64,000 bases of DNA from Flavobacterium sp. LC2016-13 (GCF_009707955.1 NZ_WMDQ01000015.1:1-64000); one strand, 5' to 3'. Shown: positions 1-9,333, counted from the stretch's first letter. The notes: generated from the letters alone by a model not told the origin. Program-made: numbers and translations.

Positions 1-953
1 TTATACATAAAAGCTACTCTTGCTTCAATTTCTATAGTTGCATCAGGATGGTTTTTGCTTATTTTTTTAAAAGCATTTAAGACTTCTTCACCGTCAAATT
101 CTGCCTCTGCGTTATATAAACTAAACCAAAATCGACAATAAGAAGGAAGGGGCTTACTTTGATATAAGCTTAAATCTTCTACTTTTATTATTTCTTTTTC
201 TCCGTTTACATATTCTGATTCTCTATCAAAACTTTCTTTATCTGTTTTGTAAAAATGTAAATTAAAACGGTACTTGTATTTTGTTCTGTAATCTTCCCAC
301 AACTTTACTGGAACTCCATTCCTTTTGATGTACTCTTGAGTTTCTTTAGAAACAGATGCATCATAGTAATAATCATAAAACTCTTGCTGTGTATGTTCAC
401 GAGGATTTCTATAGAATTCATTAACGCTTACAAAGGTTTCTACAGCCTGATAGTTTACAATTTCAGTCCTTTTATTTTGGCCTGTTAACCAGAGAATAAC
501 AGTTCCTCCGGGTGCTAGACCAATTGTTATTTTTTTATAAGTTATATGGGACCATGCCCCATTTAAGTCTTTATTCATATAACCTTCTTTAAACAATTGC
601 TGTATTTTATCCTGAGTGGTTTTATTTATCGCAGTTTCAATTTTCCAAAACTTTTTTTCAGCATAACTTATCCAAGTTAAAGATAACTGTGTTGGCATTT
701 CATTACCTCCAGAGAGTGCATCTCCATCATAACACCATCCATCTTGATTTAAACCTGTATTAATAAACGCAGCCATCATTTTTTTATCATTTCCTAAATA
801 GCCTTTATGTATTTCTATAGGATAATTAAAAGGAGCGGTTACAGTTGCAGCCCAATTAAATTTTTCTTCTGTCTTCATGTTTCCTTTATTTGAATTATTA
901 CAGGATAAGAGCATTGTTATCCCTAAAGTAAATAGTTTATGTATTATTTTCAT
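1..953 (-). CDS. DUF2931 family lipoprotein, 3' end cut by window; candidate T6SS immunity protein
   Basis: The frame is open from the ATG at 951-953 to the window edge (317 codons seen), so the C-terminus is missing. The N-terminus is a lipoprotein signal with lipobox LLSC (Cys18) followed by an Asn/Ser/Lys-rich linker, so the protein should be exported and membrane-anchored. The body, including WAATVTAPFNYPIEIHKGY early on, resembles DUF2931, a Bacteroidota family of unknown function that I recall from the neighbourhood of T6SS effectors. It starts 8 nt after the stop of the Tle1-like lipase and is last in that cassette. Immunity proteins of lipase effectors are commonly periplasmic or lipoprotein, so an immunity role is a reasonable inference from position and localisation only. 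The family call comes from memory of its sequence pattern. Confidence 0.6.
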   Translation of the reverse strand, partial: MKIIHKLFTLGITMLLSCNNSNKGNMKTEEKFNWAATVTAPFNYPIEIHKGYLGNDKKMMAAFINTGLNQDGWCYDGDALSGGNEMPTQLSLTWISYAEKKFWKIETAINKTTQDKIQQLFKEGYMNKDLNGAWSHITYKKITIGLAPGGTVILWLTGQNKRTEIVNYQAVETFVSVNEFYRNPREHTQQEFYDYYYDASVSKETQEYIKRNGVPVKLWEDYRTKYKYRFNLHFYKTDKESFDRESEYVNGEKEIIKVEDLSLYQSKPLPSYCRFWFSLYNAEAEFDGEEVLNAFKKISKNHPDATIEIEARVAFMY

Positions 954-961
954 ATTTTAAA

Positions 962-3739
962 TTATCCGTTTACGACTCTTTTTCGTTGATTCCCTTCAAA
1001 ATTAGGTTTATTAGGTTGTACTAATGTATTGGTAAAGCCTTCACCATAAATGGCATTCCAGTGCAGGTAATCATGACGTAATTTTTTTAGATCAGTGTTT
1101 AGTTTATCCTCTTCTTTTTTTCTTTCTTCTTCTTCTTCTTCTTTAATCGTCACAATTGGATCATCAGAATTGTTTGTATTTGTTCGCAGAGACACAGTTT
1201 CATAAATTAAAGGCTGACCATCATGAAAAGCATATTGTTCTAATCGAGCTTTTATTTTTTCTAAAAAAGAAATACTCGAGAATTTCGTATTCTTAAAATC
1301 ATAAGCATCTGTTATTCCTTTTAAATAGATTGGTACTTCTTTATCTAAACAAAACTTAGCCATCAAGTGCAGTGGAATATAACTGTACTGATTGCTTATC
1401 GCTTCTCTGTTAGAGGATAGTACACGCGCAACACCATTTATAATAGTTCGCTGTGCATTATCCCAATGAATGGTTAATTCCTTTTTCTTAAACCAGCCTT
1501 CAGAAATAAGTCGTTCTTGTTCTTTTTCTAAATCGGGTCCCCAAGTTAAAGGACTTACCATTATTCTTCCGTTTACTTCACTTCTTCCTTCGACATAACT
1601 ACCTCCTACATCACAATGTACTCCAGGTAAATAAAGTTCTATACCGCGATCTGTTTTTCCACCTCCTTTTTTTCCGGTAATGCACGAAATATCGACTAGA
1701 TTAAAATTGGCACGATGTTCATCTGCTGCTACCATGTGTACAGTATATTTGGCTTTGCTTATAGAATTAAGACCTAAATCTTTCACATCATTCCATTGTA
1801 CTAAACCGTGATGTGGTACTGTATCGTATAATCCGGCAAATCGTATAATTAGCTTATCAAAAGTAATTTTTTCTTCTGTTAGCATATAGCCTAATCTTCC
1901 ATTAGTGGGAAGTTTTTCGCGGCTGTATTTTTCATTAACGTCATAACCATTGGCATCAGTACAATGAGCTATTCCTTCATTGTCGTATGAGGTTGATGCT
2001 ATATAAGATTGTCTTGTTATTTCATGTACAAAACAACGGGCAGAGGCAGCACCACGGCTAAAACCAAAAACATCAACGGTAATAGTGCCCAATTCTTTTT
2101 GATTTGTTGCTTTTATTTTTTCTGACATCAATTCTATTGCTCTTTTTACCCGGTCTAGTATTCCTGCTTTTCCTTGTCCAAATCCAGTACCTTCTACTAT
2201 ATCGTCTGTTATATAATTTTCAAGAGGTAAAATTCCAGTTTCAGCATTTTTATCATTCTCATCATCCTTACCATCATTTAAGGTATTGGTACCCATTCCC
2301 TCTGTATAAATTTTGAATATAGGGTGTAATTTATTTTTATTGCTGTTTAAATAATTTTTATAAATAATAGCAGGATTGCTTAAATCATTTTCATAACTAC
2401 TTTCGTCTGAGTATTTATAACGACTTTCTTTTACTTTTCCTACTTGTTTCTGACTCGATGCGTTAACTTTTAAATGTTCTTCCGGATCTTCAATGTAGTC
2501 TCGCTGTTGTTCATACGAAACTTTTGAGTGTCTTTTATTAATCTGATCATCTTCCCAGCTTTGTCTTGCAATACTGTTATACATATTATTTAATGTCCCA
2601 TCAATAAAAACCCCAAAAGTAAAATCAATTTTCTTTTGTTCTTCCGGTGCATCTCCTTTTTCGGCTTCGCTCAACATCAAGGGGTTATTTCCTGATAATT
2701 CTCCCTGCATCAAAATTCCGTTTTTAGAAACTTTAAGTACAGAATCTAAATCAATTTTCTGATTCTCTATTTTATTATGATATACAATAGGATTAATAGA
2801 TAATTTGCTTCCGCTATCAAAACTTCCTGCTCCCTGAAACTGCCAGGCTTGCTCTATAAATACAGGAAAAACACACTTTTGTACATTAGAGTTTGATATT
2901 TGTTCTTCTCCTTTGTCCGTAATTATGGCGTCTGTAACAGTTCCGGATGGTGGTTTTGTACTTTCATCATATTTATGCACACTTACAGGACGTGTAAACC
3001 TGGTTAATGGTTTTGGTTCAAGTTTTTGTACAGGATCACCGTCTGCATCGCTTGGTGTAGGCGTTAAATCTGCATTGGCAAGTTTTGTATCTCTTAATTG
3101 TATTTGAATATTTTCTCCATATAAAGCTTGTGTGTATATGTGCAGATATACGGTAGAGTCAAATGCGATTTCTTCGGTTATTAGTTTTCCTGTATAATCA
3201 CGCCATTCGGCTGCAATAACTTTGGGTGTGCCTGTAGCACGAACAAACATGCCGTGAGGTGGTTTGCCTATTGGAGAATTTTCGTCAGTAAATATTTCGA
3301 GCCATGTCAGTCCGCCTCCTTCTAATAATTTAGGGAAGGTTATTTGTTTTTCATTTATAGTCGAAATTCCTAAAGAAAAAGAGTTATTGTGATTTAATTT
3401 AGCCGGATCTATACCTTTGTTTACTAACTGCCAAGCCCATTGTATTTTAGCACGCTCTGCAGTAACATTTTTCTCGTAAGCATCTTCGGCTTCGTTGTAC
3501 TCATCAAATTTTCGCTTATAATCGTTTTTACTGCCCAGGGTCATATTATCATAAACTTCTTTCCTTACCGGAGTAAAAGACTTAGGTTTAGAATACATAG
3601 AATCCATATAGTTTTCTATATTGGCGATGGTAACCGTAAATGTTGCTGATTTAGAAAGTGTCAGACAATTTTTTGCGTTATCCCATTTTTGACCTTCAGG
3701 CAATGGCAATTTTGGTACAATATGTAAATCTTTACTCAT
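962..3739 (-). CDS. T6SS phospholipase effector, Tle1-like (DUF2235)
   Basis: The 925-aa protein has a long N-terminal region (about 1-360) without an obvious enzyme motif and a C-terminal alpha/beta-hydrolase of the DUF2235/Tle1 type. The hydrolase begins near FGVFIDGTLNN. The nucleophile elbow is GFSRGAA (Ser561), the acid lies in AGLYDTVPHHG (Asp639) and the His in GVHCDVGGSY (His708), giving a complete Ser-Asp-His set. Tle1 proteins hydrolyse phospholipids of rival cells after T6SS delivery. There is no signal peptide, as expected for a T6SS cargo. The start overlaps the end of the PAAR-like gene by 8 nt, so the two are translationally coupled. A Lys/Glu-rich stretch near the C-terminus (EEEEEERKKEEDK) may be a coiled or charged linker. 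The DUF2235 assignment is strong; the target lipid is not visible from sequence. Confidence 0.85.
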   Translation of the reverse strand: MSKDLHIVPKLPLPEGQKWDNAKNCLTLSKSATFTVTIANIENYMDSMYSKPKSFTPVRKEVYDNMTLGSKNDYKRKFDEYNEAEDAYEKNVTAERAKIQWAWQLVNKGIDPAKLNHNNSFSLGISTINEKQITFPKLLEGGGLTWLEIFTDENSPIGKPPHGMFVRATGTPKVIAAEWRDYTGKLITEEIAFDSTVYLHIYTQALYGENIQIQLRDTKLANADLTPTPSDADGDPVQKLEPKPLTRFTRPVSVHKYDESTKPPSGTVTDAIITDKGEEQISNSNVQKCVFPVFIEQAWQFQGAGSFDSGSKLSINPIVYHNKIENQKIDLDSVLKVSKNGILMQGELSGNNPLMLSEAEKGDAPEEQKKIDFTFGVFIDGTLNNMYNSIARQSWEDDQINKRHSKVSYEQQRDYIEDPEEHLKVNASSQKQVGKVKESRYKYSDESSYENDLSNPAIIYKNYLNSNKNKLHPIFKIYTEGMGTNTLNDGKDDENDKNAETGILPLENYITDDIVEGTGFGQGKAGILDRVKRAIELMSEKIKATNQKELGTITVDVFGFSRGAASARCFVHEITRQSYIASTSYDNEGIAHCTDANGYDVNEKYSREKLPTNGRLGYMLTEEKITFDKLIIRFAGLYDTVPHHGLVQWNDVKDLGLNSISKAKYTVHMVAADEHRANFNLVDISCITGKKGGGKTDRGIELYLPGVHCDVGGSYVEGRSEVNGRIMVSPLTWGPDLEKEQERLISEGWFKKKELTIHWDNAQRTIINGVARVLSSNREAISNQYSYIPLHLMAKFCLDKEVPIYLKGITDAYDFKNTKFSSISFLEKIKARLEQYAFHDGQPLIYETVSLRTNTNNSDDPIVTIKEEEEEERKKEEDKLNTDLKKLRHDYLHWNAIYGEGFTNTLVQPNKPNFEGNQRKRVVNG

Positions 3740-4226
3740 TTGCAGTATTATTAATCATTAAAACAGCATCATCTAACTCGCTAAAATTTACTCCCGGAAG
3801 CAACTCATACAGTACTTCAGGCGAACTGCTTTTTGTGTTTTTCTCCGTTAGTTCTGCTTTTTGCCCGTGATCCTTAATTGTTATGCAATCTTTTCCTCCA
3901 ATTGGGCAAGTGGCTTTACTGTCTTCGAGTAAAGGATTTCCTTTATTAGAGTAGGTTACTTTTTCATAAAAACCACTCCATTCCTGAATAACAATCTGGC
4001 ATGGCAAAAAACTACTTCCGGAAGGCTGCATTTTGCAATTTCCAAACGTATTTTTTTGCATTGTCTGCCCAATTTCTTTGCTTGTTGCAACAAGTTTTTC
4101 TTTGCCTTCGCTGTCATTGGCATAATGCTTAGAATGTGTTTTTACTAATAACACATCGGTTTGTGGTTTTTCACTAAACTGACATTGACAGGTTGCTCCA
4201 TGCACTACAAAATGTTTTTCGGCCAT
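3732..4226 (-). CDS. PAAR-like spike protein (DUF4280)
   Basis: This 164-aa protein begins MAEKHFVVHGATCQCQF and carries further Cys residues (FGNCKMQPSG, PCQIVIQEW, ATCPIGGKDC). That spacing is characteristic of DUF4280, the PAAR-like family that caps the VgrG spike in Bacteroidota T6SS (subtype iii) and carries effectors. Its stop codon overlaps the start of the lipase gene, which fits a dedicated spike for that effector. It is preceded by a 377-aa gene, 24 nt away. No toxic domain is fused to it: length and motifs fit a stand-alone cap. The family call is confident; its loading of the downstream lipase is inferred from gene order. Confidence 0.82.
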   Translation of the reverse strand: MAEKHFVVHGATCQCQFSEKPQTDVLLVKTHSKHYANDSEGKEKLVATSKEIGQTMQKNTFGNCKMQPSGSSFLPCQIVIQEWSGFYEKVTYSNKGNPLLEDSKATCPIGGKDCITIKDHGQKAELTEKNTKSSSPEVLYELLPGVNFSELDDAVLMINNTANE

Positions 4227-4250
4227 TGCTATACTTTTTTAAGGAGGGAT

Positions 4251-5384
4251 TTATTTTTTTTTTTTGAAAACTGATTTTACTTTGTCTGCAAAACTCATTT
4301 TTTTATGCATAATGGGTTCTTCAGGAATATAGAACTGATTTTTTTCTTTTACAGATCCAAGTATTCTTTCTATTTTAGGATTTAATTCCTGTCGTTTTAT
4401 TATCATCGCAGCGACATCAATAATATCTTCTTCATCTTTAGTTTGGTAAGATTGAAATATTCTTTTACTTTCTTTAAGTGCAGCGTCGTTCCAGGGTTTA
4501 AACGAACTATTTTCCGGGAAATGGTATATTTCTACCTGAATTTTTCGTTGTGTGTTTTCGTTAATTTTAGTTTCAAAAGTTCCTGTTACCGAAAAAATGC
4601 TGCGATCTTCTTTATATAATTTGTAATCAACATTCATCTTAGAATCTACTGTTTCAAATGTTTCTTCGCTTAAGTATTTCTTGGGAAAATTATAACCTTG
4701 CATTATTTCCTCTAAAGTTCTCTCATCAATGGCAAAACCAGCAGCGTTTATATTTATTTTATCATCATTATCATAATGATCTTTTATGGTGTGAACGGCT
4801 CCATATTCAATAAATTGATTTCCAAATACTGGAGATTCCCAAATAGATTTAAATCTTAATTTTGAAGTATATTCAGCATATAAGGGTTTAAAATACAAAT
4901 GGAAAAACCAGTTTTGACAAATAGATTGCTTTAACAAATCGTCGTTTAATAAAACAGTTTCGATTTTATCAATAATTTTTGCAGTTGCTTCGCCTTTATA
5001 ATATTTTATGATATTTTGTTTGACAGAAAGCCAGCGTTTTTTTGAAGAATTGCTGGTAAATACTTCTTCAATTTCTCCATTGTTTTTGATTTTTACACGA
5101 AGCGGGAAAATAGTTTGAGATGCTTTTTCAGCAATTTGCTCTATTTTTGAATTGGGAGTTTTATTGTTGATGTAAAATTGTTTTCTGTTGATTTCAAAAA
5201 TGCAATTGCGACCCGAATTATCCGTTAAAAAATTGACTTCAACTTCATAATGAATTTGGTTTTTCAGGATATCATTTTCAAAAATTTCATAGCAAAAACC
5301 ATACATCCTTTTTTGATTGGATGAACCAAAACTTAAACTAAAATTTTTATCAAAAGCAATCTTTTCCAAATCCATAGTTTTCAT
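4251..5384 (-). CDS. Unrecognised 377-aa protein heading the T6SS effector cassette; possible adaptor
   Basis: I do not recognise this family. The protein has no signal peptide and no clear membrane segment. It is rich in alternating hydrophobic and charged residues and ends in a basic tail (FADKVKSVFKKKK). It is the first gene of the minus-strand cassette, 24 nt before the PAAR-like gene, and so precedes both spike and lipase. In other T6SS cassettes that position is often taken by an adaptor or chaperone that loads the effector on the spike, so such a role is a plausible inference. It could also be a second effector or a structural component. The start at MKTMDLEK is the first ATG in frame after an AT-rich region; MDLEK, three codons further in, is an alternative. 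Confidence 0.6.
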   Translation of the reverse strand: MKTMDLEKIAFDKNFSLSFGSSNQKRMYGFCYEIFENDILKNQIHYEVEVNFLTDNSGRNCIFEINRKQFYINNKTPNSKIEQIAEKASQTIFPLRVKIKNNGEIEEVFTSNSSKKRWLSVKQNIIKYYKGEATAKIIDKIETVLLNDDLLKQSICQNWFFHLYFKPLYAEYTSKLRFKSIWESPVFGNQFIEYGAVHTIKDHYDNDDKININAAGFAIDERTLEEIMQGYNFPKKYLSEETFETVDSKMNVDYKLYKEDRSIFSVTGTFETKINENTQRKIQVEIYHFPENSSFKPWNDAALKESKRIFQSYQTKDEEDIIDVAAMIIKRQELNPKIERILGSVKEKNQFYIPEEPIMHKKMSFADKVKSVFKKKK

Positions 5385-5563
5385 TTAAAATTCCATCTTC
5401 ATTTTACTAATTCTACTTATTTAAGAAAATTACTAAAAAACCAAAAATAAAATTATTCTCAAGTACTCAAATATAGAAAAAATTCTTACAAAAACAAGAG
5501 TTATGAAAAACAAATAATAAGTCTAATAATCAGACGGTTGAATAAAAAAATGTAGTTAAACGT

Positions 5564-5597
5564 AAAAAATCCCGTTATTTTCATAACGGGATTTTTT
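5564..5597. terminator. Perfect 15-bp hairpin, bidirectional terminator
   Basis: Arms 5564-5578 and 5583-5597 are perfectly complementary around a TTTC loop. The GC core is ATCCCGTTAT, with A-runs on one side and T-runs on the other, so it can act on both strands. It closes the minus-strand gene at 5623-5787 and separates it from the T6SS cassette. Confidence 0.85.
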
Positions 5598-5622
5598 AGT
5601 TTTTAAATTTTTGAAGATAGAA

Positions 5623-5787
5623 TTACGATTCTTTCTCATTATCAATTTCGGCTTCTTCAGATTCCGAAACATAATTTAATTCTTCTTCTATTTTTTTGCG
5701 GTCTTTTTTATTCTGTTTTATCAAAATATAAACTAATAGTATAACACCAATAACTACCGCTGCGATTATAAACCAATTGATTGCCAT
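5623..5787 (-). CDS. Small single-pass membrane protein, 54 aa
   Basis: The frame runs from an ATG at 5785-5787 to a TAA at 5623-5625. The N-terminal half is one hydrophobic helix (INWFIIAAVVIGVILLVYIL). It is followed by a basic stretch (KQNKKDRKK) and an acidic tail ending EKES, which suggests an N-out/C-in single-span protein by the positive-inside rule. A strong terminator follows 26 nt after the stop, supporting a real transcription unit. It has no recognisable family and no obvious functional partner; GH1 beta-glucosidase lies 59 nt upstream on the same strand and could be cotranscribed. Confidence 0.7.
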   Translation of the reverse strand: MAINWFIIAAVVIGVILLVYILIKQNKKDRKKIEEELNYVSESEEAEIDNEKES

Positions 5788-5846
5788 AATTTTAATATTT
5801 AAGTTTATATAAGATTTTCAAAAATCTGTTCTCGTGTGCTTTTCTT

Positions 5847-7202
5847 TTATTTGGATAAAAAGTCACCAAACCACAAACCGGATTGTTTAATGGTTCTTTT
5901 CTGTGTTTCAAAATCAACGTGAATTAATCCGAATCTGGCGTTGTAACCTTCTGCCCATTCAAAATTATCAGTCAGACTCCAGACAAAATAGCCGTCAACA
6001 TTATAACCGTCGTGTCTGGCTTTCAGTATTTGTTCTAAATGATCCTGTATATAATGTGTACGTTTTATATCGAATACTTTTCCGTTTGTAACGGTATCAG
6101 GAAAAGCAGCTCCGTTTTCGGTAATTATGATCTTCTTTATTCCTTTATAAGCATTAAACTTTTTAAGAATATGATACAGGGCAGGAGGGTAGACTTCCCA
6201 ACCCATTTCGGTCGATATTACATTTCGTTTTTCAGCACTAATTAATTCTGCACCAATATAAGGAGTCAATAAAGATGCTTTTACAACTTCTCTCGTATAA
6301 CATTGTAATCCGATAAAATCGAAATCAAAAGCCAAGTTATTGAGATCATCACCTAAAATATAATTATTCAGTTTTTTAAGAACCGGTAAATCAGCTTGTG
6401 GATAACCAAGTCCTAAAATAGGCTCTATAAAAGTTCTGTTTAGCAAAGTATCAACTCTGTTGGCAGCCTGAACATCAGCAGGTTTTTCTGAGAAAGATTC
6501 AATATGCGTACACGAAAAAGTAGTACCAATATTGGCATCTGTAACTTTATTTCTTAAAATTTTAGCTCCGGCAACCGTAGCCAACGTTACATGATGTATG
6601 GCTTTGATATAATTGGTAATTCCTTTTTTTCCAGGAGCATGAATTCCCAGGAAATAACCGGCTCCAGTAAAAACAGAAGGTTCATTAATCACCATCCAGT
6701 TTTTTACGCGATCACCAAAATGTTGCGCACAAACTTCGGTATAATCAGAAAACCAGGAAACAGACTCTCTATTCGTCCATCCGCCTTTTAATTCTAAGGC
6801 ATGCGGTAAATCCCAATGATAAAGTGTAACCCACGGTTCTATATTACATTCAAGTAAAAAGTTGATTACCTTATTATAATAGTCAATTCCGGCCTGATTT
6901 ACAGGATGAATTCCTGTTGGCATAATTCTGGACCAACTGATAGAAAATCTAAAATTAGGAATGTTTAATTGACGTATTAATGCAATATCATCTTTATAGG
7001 TATTGTAAAAATCGCAGGCATCTATGGCGTGGTGGCCATTTTTTATTTTGCCTTTTTGAGATGTAAAAACATCCCAGATAGAAGCGCCTTTGCCTTCGGC
7101 ATTATGAGCGCCTTCAATTTGAAAAGCAGCAGTAGAAACTCCCCATAGGAAATCCTCTCCAAATTGCTCTCTATTTAGTAGTGAATGGTCAATTTTATTC
7201 AT
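5847..7202 (-). CDS. bglB: GH1 beta-glucosidase, cytosolic
   Basis: The 451-aa protein has the full length of a GH1 (beta/alpha)8 barrel and no signal peptide, so it should act in the cytoplasm on imported beta-glucosides such as cellobiose. The N-terminal GH1 signature FLWGVSTAAFQIEGA is present. The acid/base Glu is in VINEPSVF (Glu174) and the nucleophile in IITENGAAF (Glu362). The C-terminal active-site wall WSLTDNFEWAEGYNARFGL is also intact. It lies between a small membrane protein gene downstream and a 560-bp non-coding region upstream, away from the PULs, and looks like a housekeeping disaccharidase. The symbol follows common usage for family members; specificity for gluco- over galacto-substrates is not proven. 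Confidence 0.9.
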   Translation of the reverse strand: MNKIDHSLLNREQFGEDFLWGVSTAAFQIEGAHNAEGKGASIWDVFTSQKGKIKNGHHAIDACDFYNTYKDDIALIRQLNIPNFRFSISWSRIMPTGIHPVNQAGIDYYNKVINFLLECNIEPWVTLYHWDLPHALELKGGWTNRESVSWFSDYTEVCAQHFGDRVKNWMVINEPSVFTGAGYFLGIHAPGKKGITNYIKAIHHVTLATVAGAKILRNKVTDANIGTTFSCTHIESFSEKPADVQAANRVDTLLNRTFIEPILGLGYPQADLPVLKKLNNYILGDDLNNLAFDFDFIGLQCYTREVVKASLLTPYIGAELISAEKRNVISTEMGWEVYPPALYHILKKFNAYKGIKKIIITENGAAFPDTVTNGKVFDIKRTHYIQDHLEQILKARHDGYNVDGYFVWSLTDNFEWAEGYNARFGLIHVDFETQKRTIKQSGLWFGDFLSK

Positions 7203-7599
7203 TTAAATGCTGCTTTCCTTTATTTGCCGAGTTTATTAATGAAGGAAAGAAGATTGCATAGCTCTTAGAAAAAGCCATTCTTTAAATGAGGTCAGGAATG
7301 TCAGGTTGAAGAATTTCATGGTATTTAGTTTTTATCAAATTAATAAAAAAGATATAAACTAATCGTAATGTAAAGGTTATGAAATAGTTAACGATTTATT
7401 TGGCTACAAATGAATATTTTAAATCTACGTTGTGTAAATAAGAAAAGTTTACTGGAGATTATTTATGGTATAATGAATGTATTTTTCAAGTTGATTTTAA
7501 CATATAAATAAAAAACACACCAAAATAATAGATTAAAACTCGTTAATTAACATATTTGAAAGAAAAAAATTATTTTTTTTTGTTTTTTAACAAGTAAAA
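7203..7599. other. Intergenic region, no gene seen
   Basis: This AT-rich spacer lies between the divergent GH1 gene and the lipoprotein gene at 7761. It has a weak inverted repeat (CTTTCCTT/AAGGAAAG near 7211-7250) and homopolymer A/T runs. I see no open frame of note and no RNA gene. Confidence 0.5.
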
Positions 7600-7627
7600 T
7601 TGAATTTTATTTGTTTATTTACCTTCG
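7600..7627 (+). promoter_or_regulatory. Candidate promoter for lipoprotein gene at 7761
   Basis: A TTG at 7600-7602 is followed after 17 nt by TACCTTCG at 7620-7627, one mismatch from the Bacteroidota -7 element TAnnTTTG. It would give a leader of roughly 125 nt before the ATG at 7761. Weak evidence from consensus only. Confidence 0.3.
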
Positions 7628-7760
7628 ATTTAAAATTCGGCGCCAAATTTAAATTCATTCTTTACTAAACGCTGTACTATAAGCGAAAATGTTACAGCTA
7701 AAGTCGAAAATTCTATCTCGACGTAAAAAAAAGTTAGATCAAATTAATAATAATTAAAAA

Positions 7761-8783
7761 ATGAAAAGAATTTATTTTCTAGCTATGATATGCATAGCAT
7801 TTGTTTCTTGTAATAATGATGATCAATCTACTGAATCTAATTCACTAGTAAAAGAAGAAGTAAAAGTGCTTGAATTTACATCTGAAGAAAAAATGGAGGA
7901 AAAAATAGATGAGATTACTGCGATGAAATCTGGAAACGAGAAAATTGCGATGGATAATTTCAATAAATCGGAAGCCTTAAAAGGATTTAATGTAAATATT
8001 AAAAAGACTAATGAATCAGATATTAAAAAACAAAATGAAGCAATCCTTAGTAGTTTAAAGGTTTATCATGGTCTAATACTATCCAGTATTTATGAATTAA
8101 GAAGACAATTAAACTTTACTAGTATTCAAAGTATAGCTGATGAAATAAATTCATTATCTGTAATTGATTTTGATAAATCTAAATCCTTAAAAGAAACGTA
8201 TCAAAATTTGCTTAAAAAAGACCCTATAACTGGATTAGTTACTACTATTTTTGATGGAAGAACTTCAAATGTCTTAAATGTGAATGGTAAAGTTTTAATT
8301 AATGGTCAAAAATTAGACTATGCTCAATACTCTTCTATACCGAATGAAACAGGGAGATATATTGGTGATGAAGCTACAATTGGCGGAGAAGCGGTGAATC
8401 AAAACGGTTATGCAGCTTTCTACCATGCGGGAAGAGAAATACATAGAAACGATCTTGGAGTTAAATTCTTTAGATATTATACACAGTTAACTACTGTAGC
8501 TGTATTACAAGTATCACCTTATGTAGTGGCTACTCCTAGTACTTTCATTGTTGATCCAGTTTCAGCTGCCGGGTTTGCATTAAGTAATACGAATACAATT
8601 GGTGATTATGCTTTTACTCAACCCTTTATCTCAGGAAGCGGTGATTCATTTGTTAGGGATAGTGGAGGAAAGAAAAATAATGCATATGTACCTGTTGGCG
8701 GTAGACTTAAGGCTACTTTTACTTCTACTATAGGTGGAGTGTATAAAGAAATAAGCTGTGATTTTTCATATACAGAGCAATAA
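7761..8783 (+). CDS. Uncharacterised lipoprotein, 340 aa
   Basis: The N-terminus is a lipoprotein signal with lipobox FVSC (Cys17), followed by NNDDQSTES, a Ser/Asp-rich stretch like the surface-export signal described for Bacteroidota lipoproteins. Residues about 30-170 are charged and probably helical (many Lys/Glu, DEITAMKSGNEK). The C-terminal half is richer in Gly, Ser, Thr and Tyr and probably beta-structured. There is no catalytic motif or family I recognise. The gene is monocistronic: its own promoter candidate lies upstream and a strong terminator begins 8 nt after the stop. Cell-surface location is inferred from the signal; function is unknown. Confidence 0.65.
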   Translation: MKRIYFLAMICIAFVSCNNDDQSTESNSLVKEEVKVLEFTSEEKMEEKIDEITAMKSGNEKIAMDNFNKSEALKGFNVNIKKTNESDIKKQNEAILSSLKVYHGLILSSIYELRRQLNFTSIQSIADEINSLSVIDFDKSKSLKETYQNLLKKDPITGLVTTIFDGRTSNVLNVNGKVLINGQKLDYAQYSSIPNETGRYIGDEATIGGEAVNQNGYAAFYHAGREIHRNDLGVKFFRYYTQLTTVAVLQVSPYVVATPSTFIVDPVSAAGFALSNTNTIGDYAFTQPFISGSGDSFVRDSGGKKNNAYVPVGGRLKATFTSTIGGVYKEISCDFSYTEQ

Positions 8784-8790
8784 TATTAGG

Positions 8791-8836
8791 TCAAACTACT
8801 TCGTAAAAAGTTATTTACGAAGTAGTTTGATTTTTA
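8791..8836 (+). terminator. Intrinsic terminator, 17-bp stem
   Basis: Arms 8791-8807 and 8814-8830 are perfectly complementary (core ACTACTTCGTAAA) around the loop AAGTTA, followed by TTTTTATT. It ends the lipoprotein transcript. Confidence 0.88.
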
Positions 8837-9325
8837 TTCAAATTATACTAACAATTAAAATAATTAAAAAAATATTAATTTTTGGTCTTATTACATATTG
8901 AATTATTTTATACACATGAACAAACTAATAATAATACAAGCTTTTTATTATTTAAATATTATCGATGCTAATATTGATGTTGCTTTATCGCAAATTAATA
9001 CAAATGACAAATTGCCATTAAATACGTTATTGAAAATTCGCCAAATATTTCAAATCAAAAATTCGCCATAACTTTTATTTATAGTTTTTAATATAAAATC
9101 CCGAATTATATTATTAAAAACAAATAAGTAATTGTAATATAAAGTCTATAAGGTGGTTAAGTATTATTTTTAATATCAAAAAAATAAAAAATACTAAAAA
9201 AAGGCCTCTATTTCAAATTAGTAAATACTGTTGATAATGCAATGTTTCAGGTTAAAATTATCTTAAAATAAAAATTATGTAAGAAAATCGAAAAATTGTA
9301 GAACATTCTTCAAGTTGTTTCCTGT
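8837..9325. other. AT-rich intergenic region
   Basis: About 490 bp of very AT-rich sequence lie between two plus-strand lipoprotein genes. The only coding hint is a 51-codon frame at 8916-9071. I see no RNA gene or mobile-element end. Confidence 0.5.
8916..9071 (+). CDS. Possible small protein or gene remnant, 51 aa
   Basis: The frame begins ATGAACAAACTA and ends TAA at 9069-9071. The peptide contains IDANIDVALSQINTNDKLPL and looks like a fragment of a soluble helical protein, not random AT-rich translation. It has no signal peptide, no clear ribosome binding site and no partner. It may be spurious or a relic. Confidence 0.22.
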   Translation: MNKLIIIQAFYYLNIIDANIDVALSQINTNDKLPLNTLLKIRQIFQIKNSP

Positions 9326-9333
9326 TAATTTTG
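9326..9333 (+). promoter_or_regulatory. Candidate -7 element for lipoprotein gene at 9376
   Basis: TAATTTTG matches the Bacteroidota -7 consensus TAnnTTTG exactly and would give a leader of about 35 nt. No well-spaced -33 TTTG is seen. Confidence 0.38.

Noticed and set aside
2104..3870. Several plus-strand frames of 60-70 codons within the lipase and PAAR-like genes
   Set aside because: They are antisense shadows with low-complexity hydrophobic translations and no independent signals.
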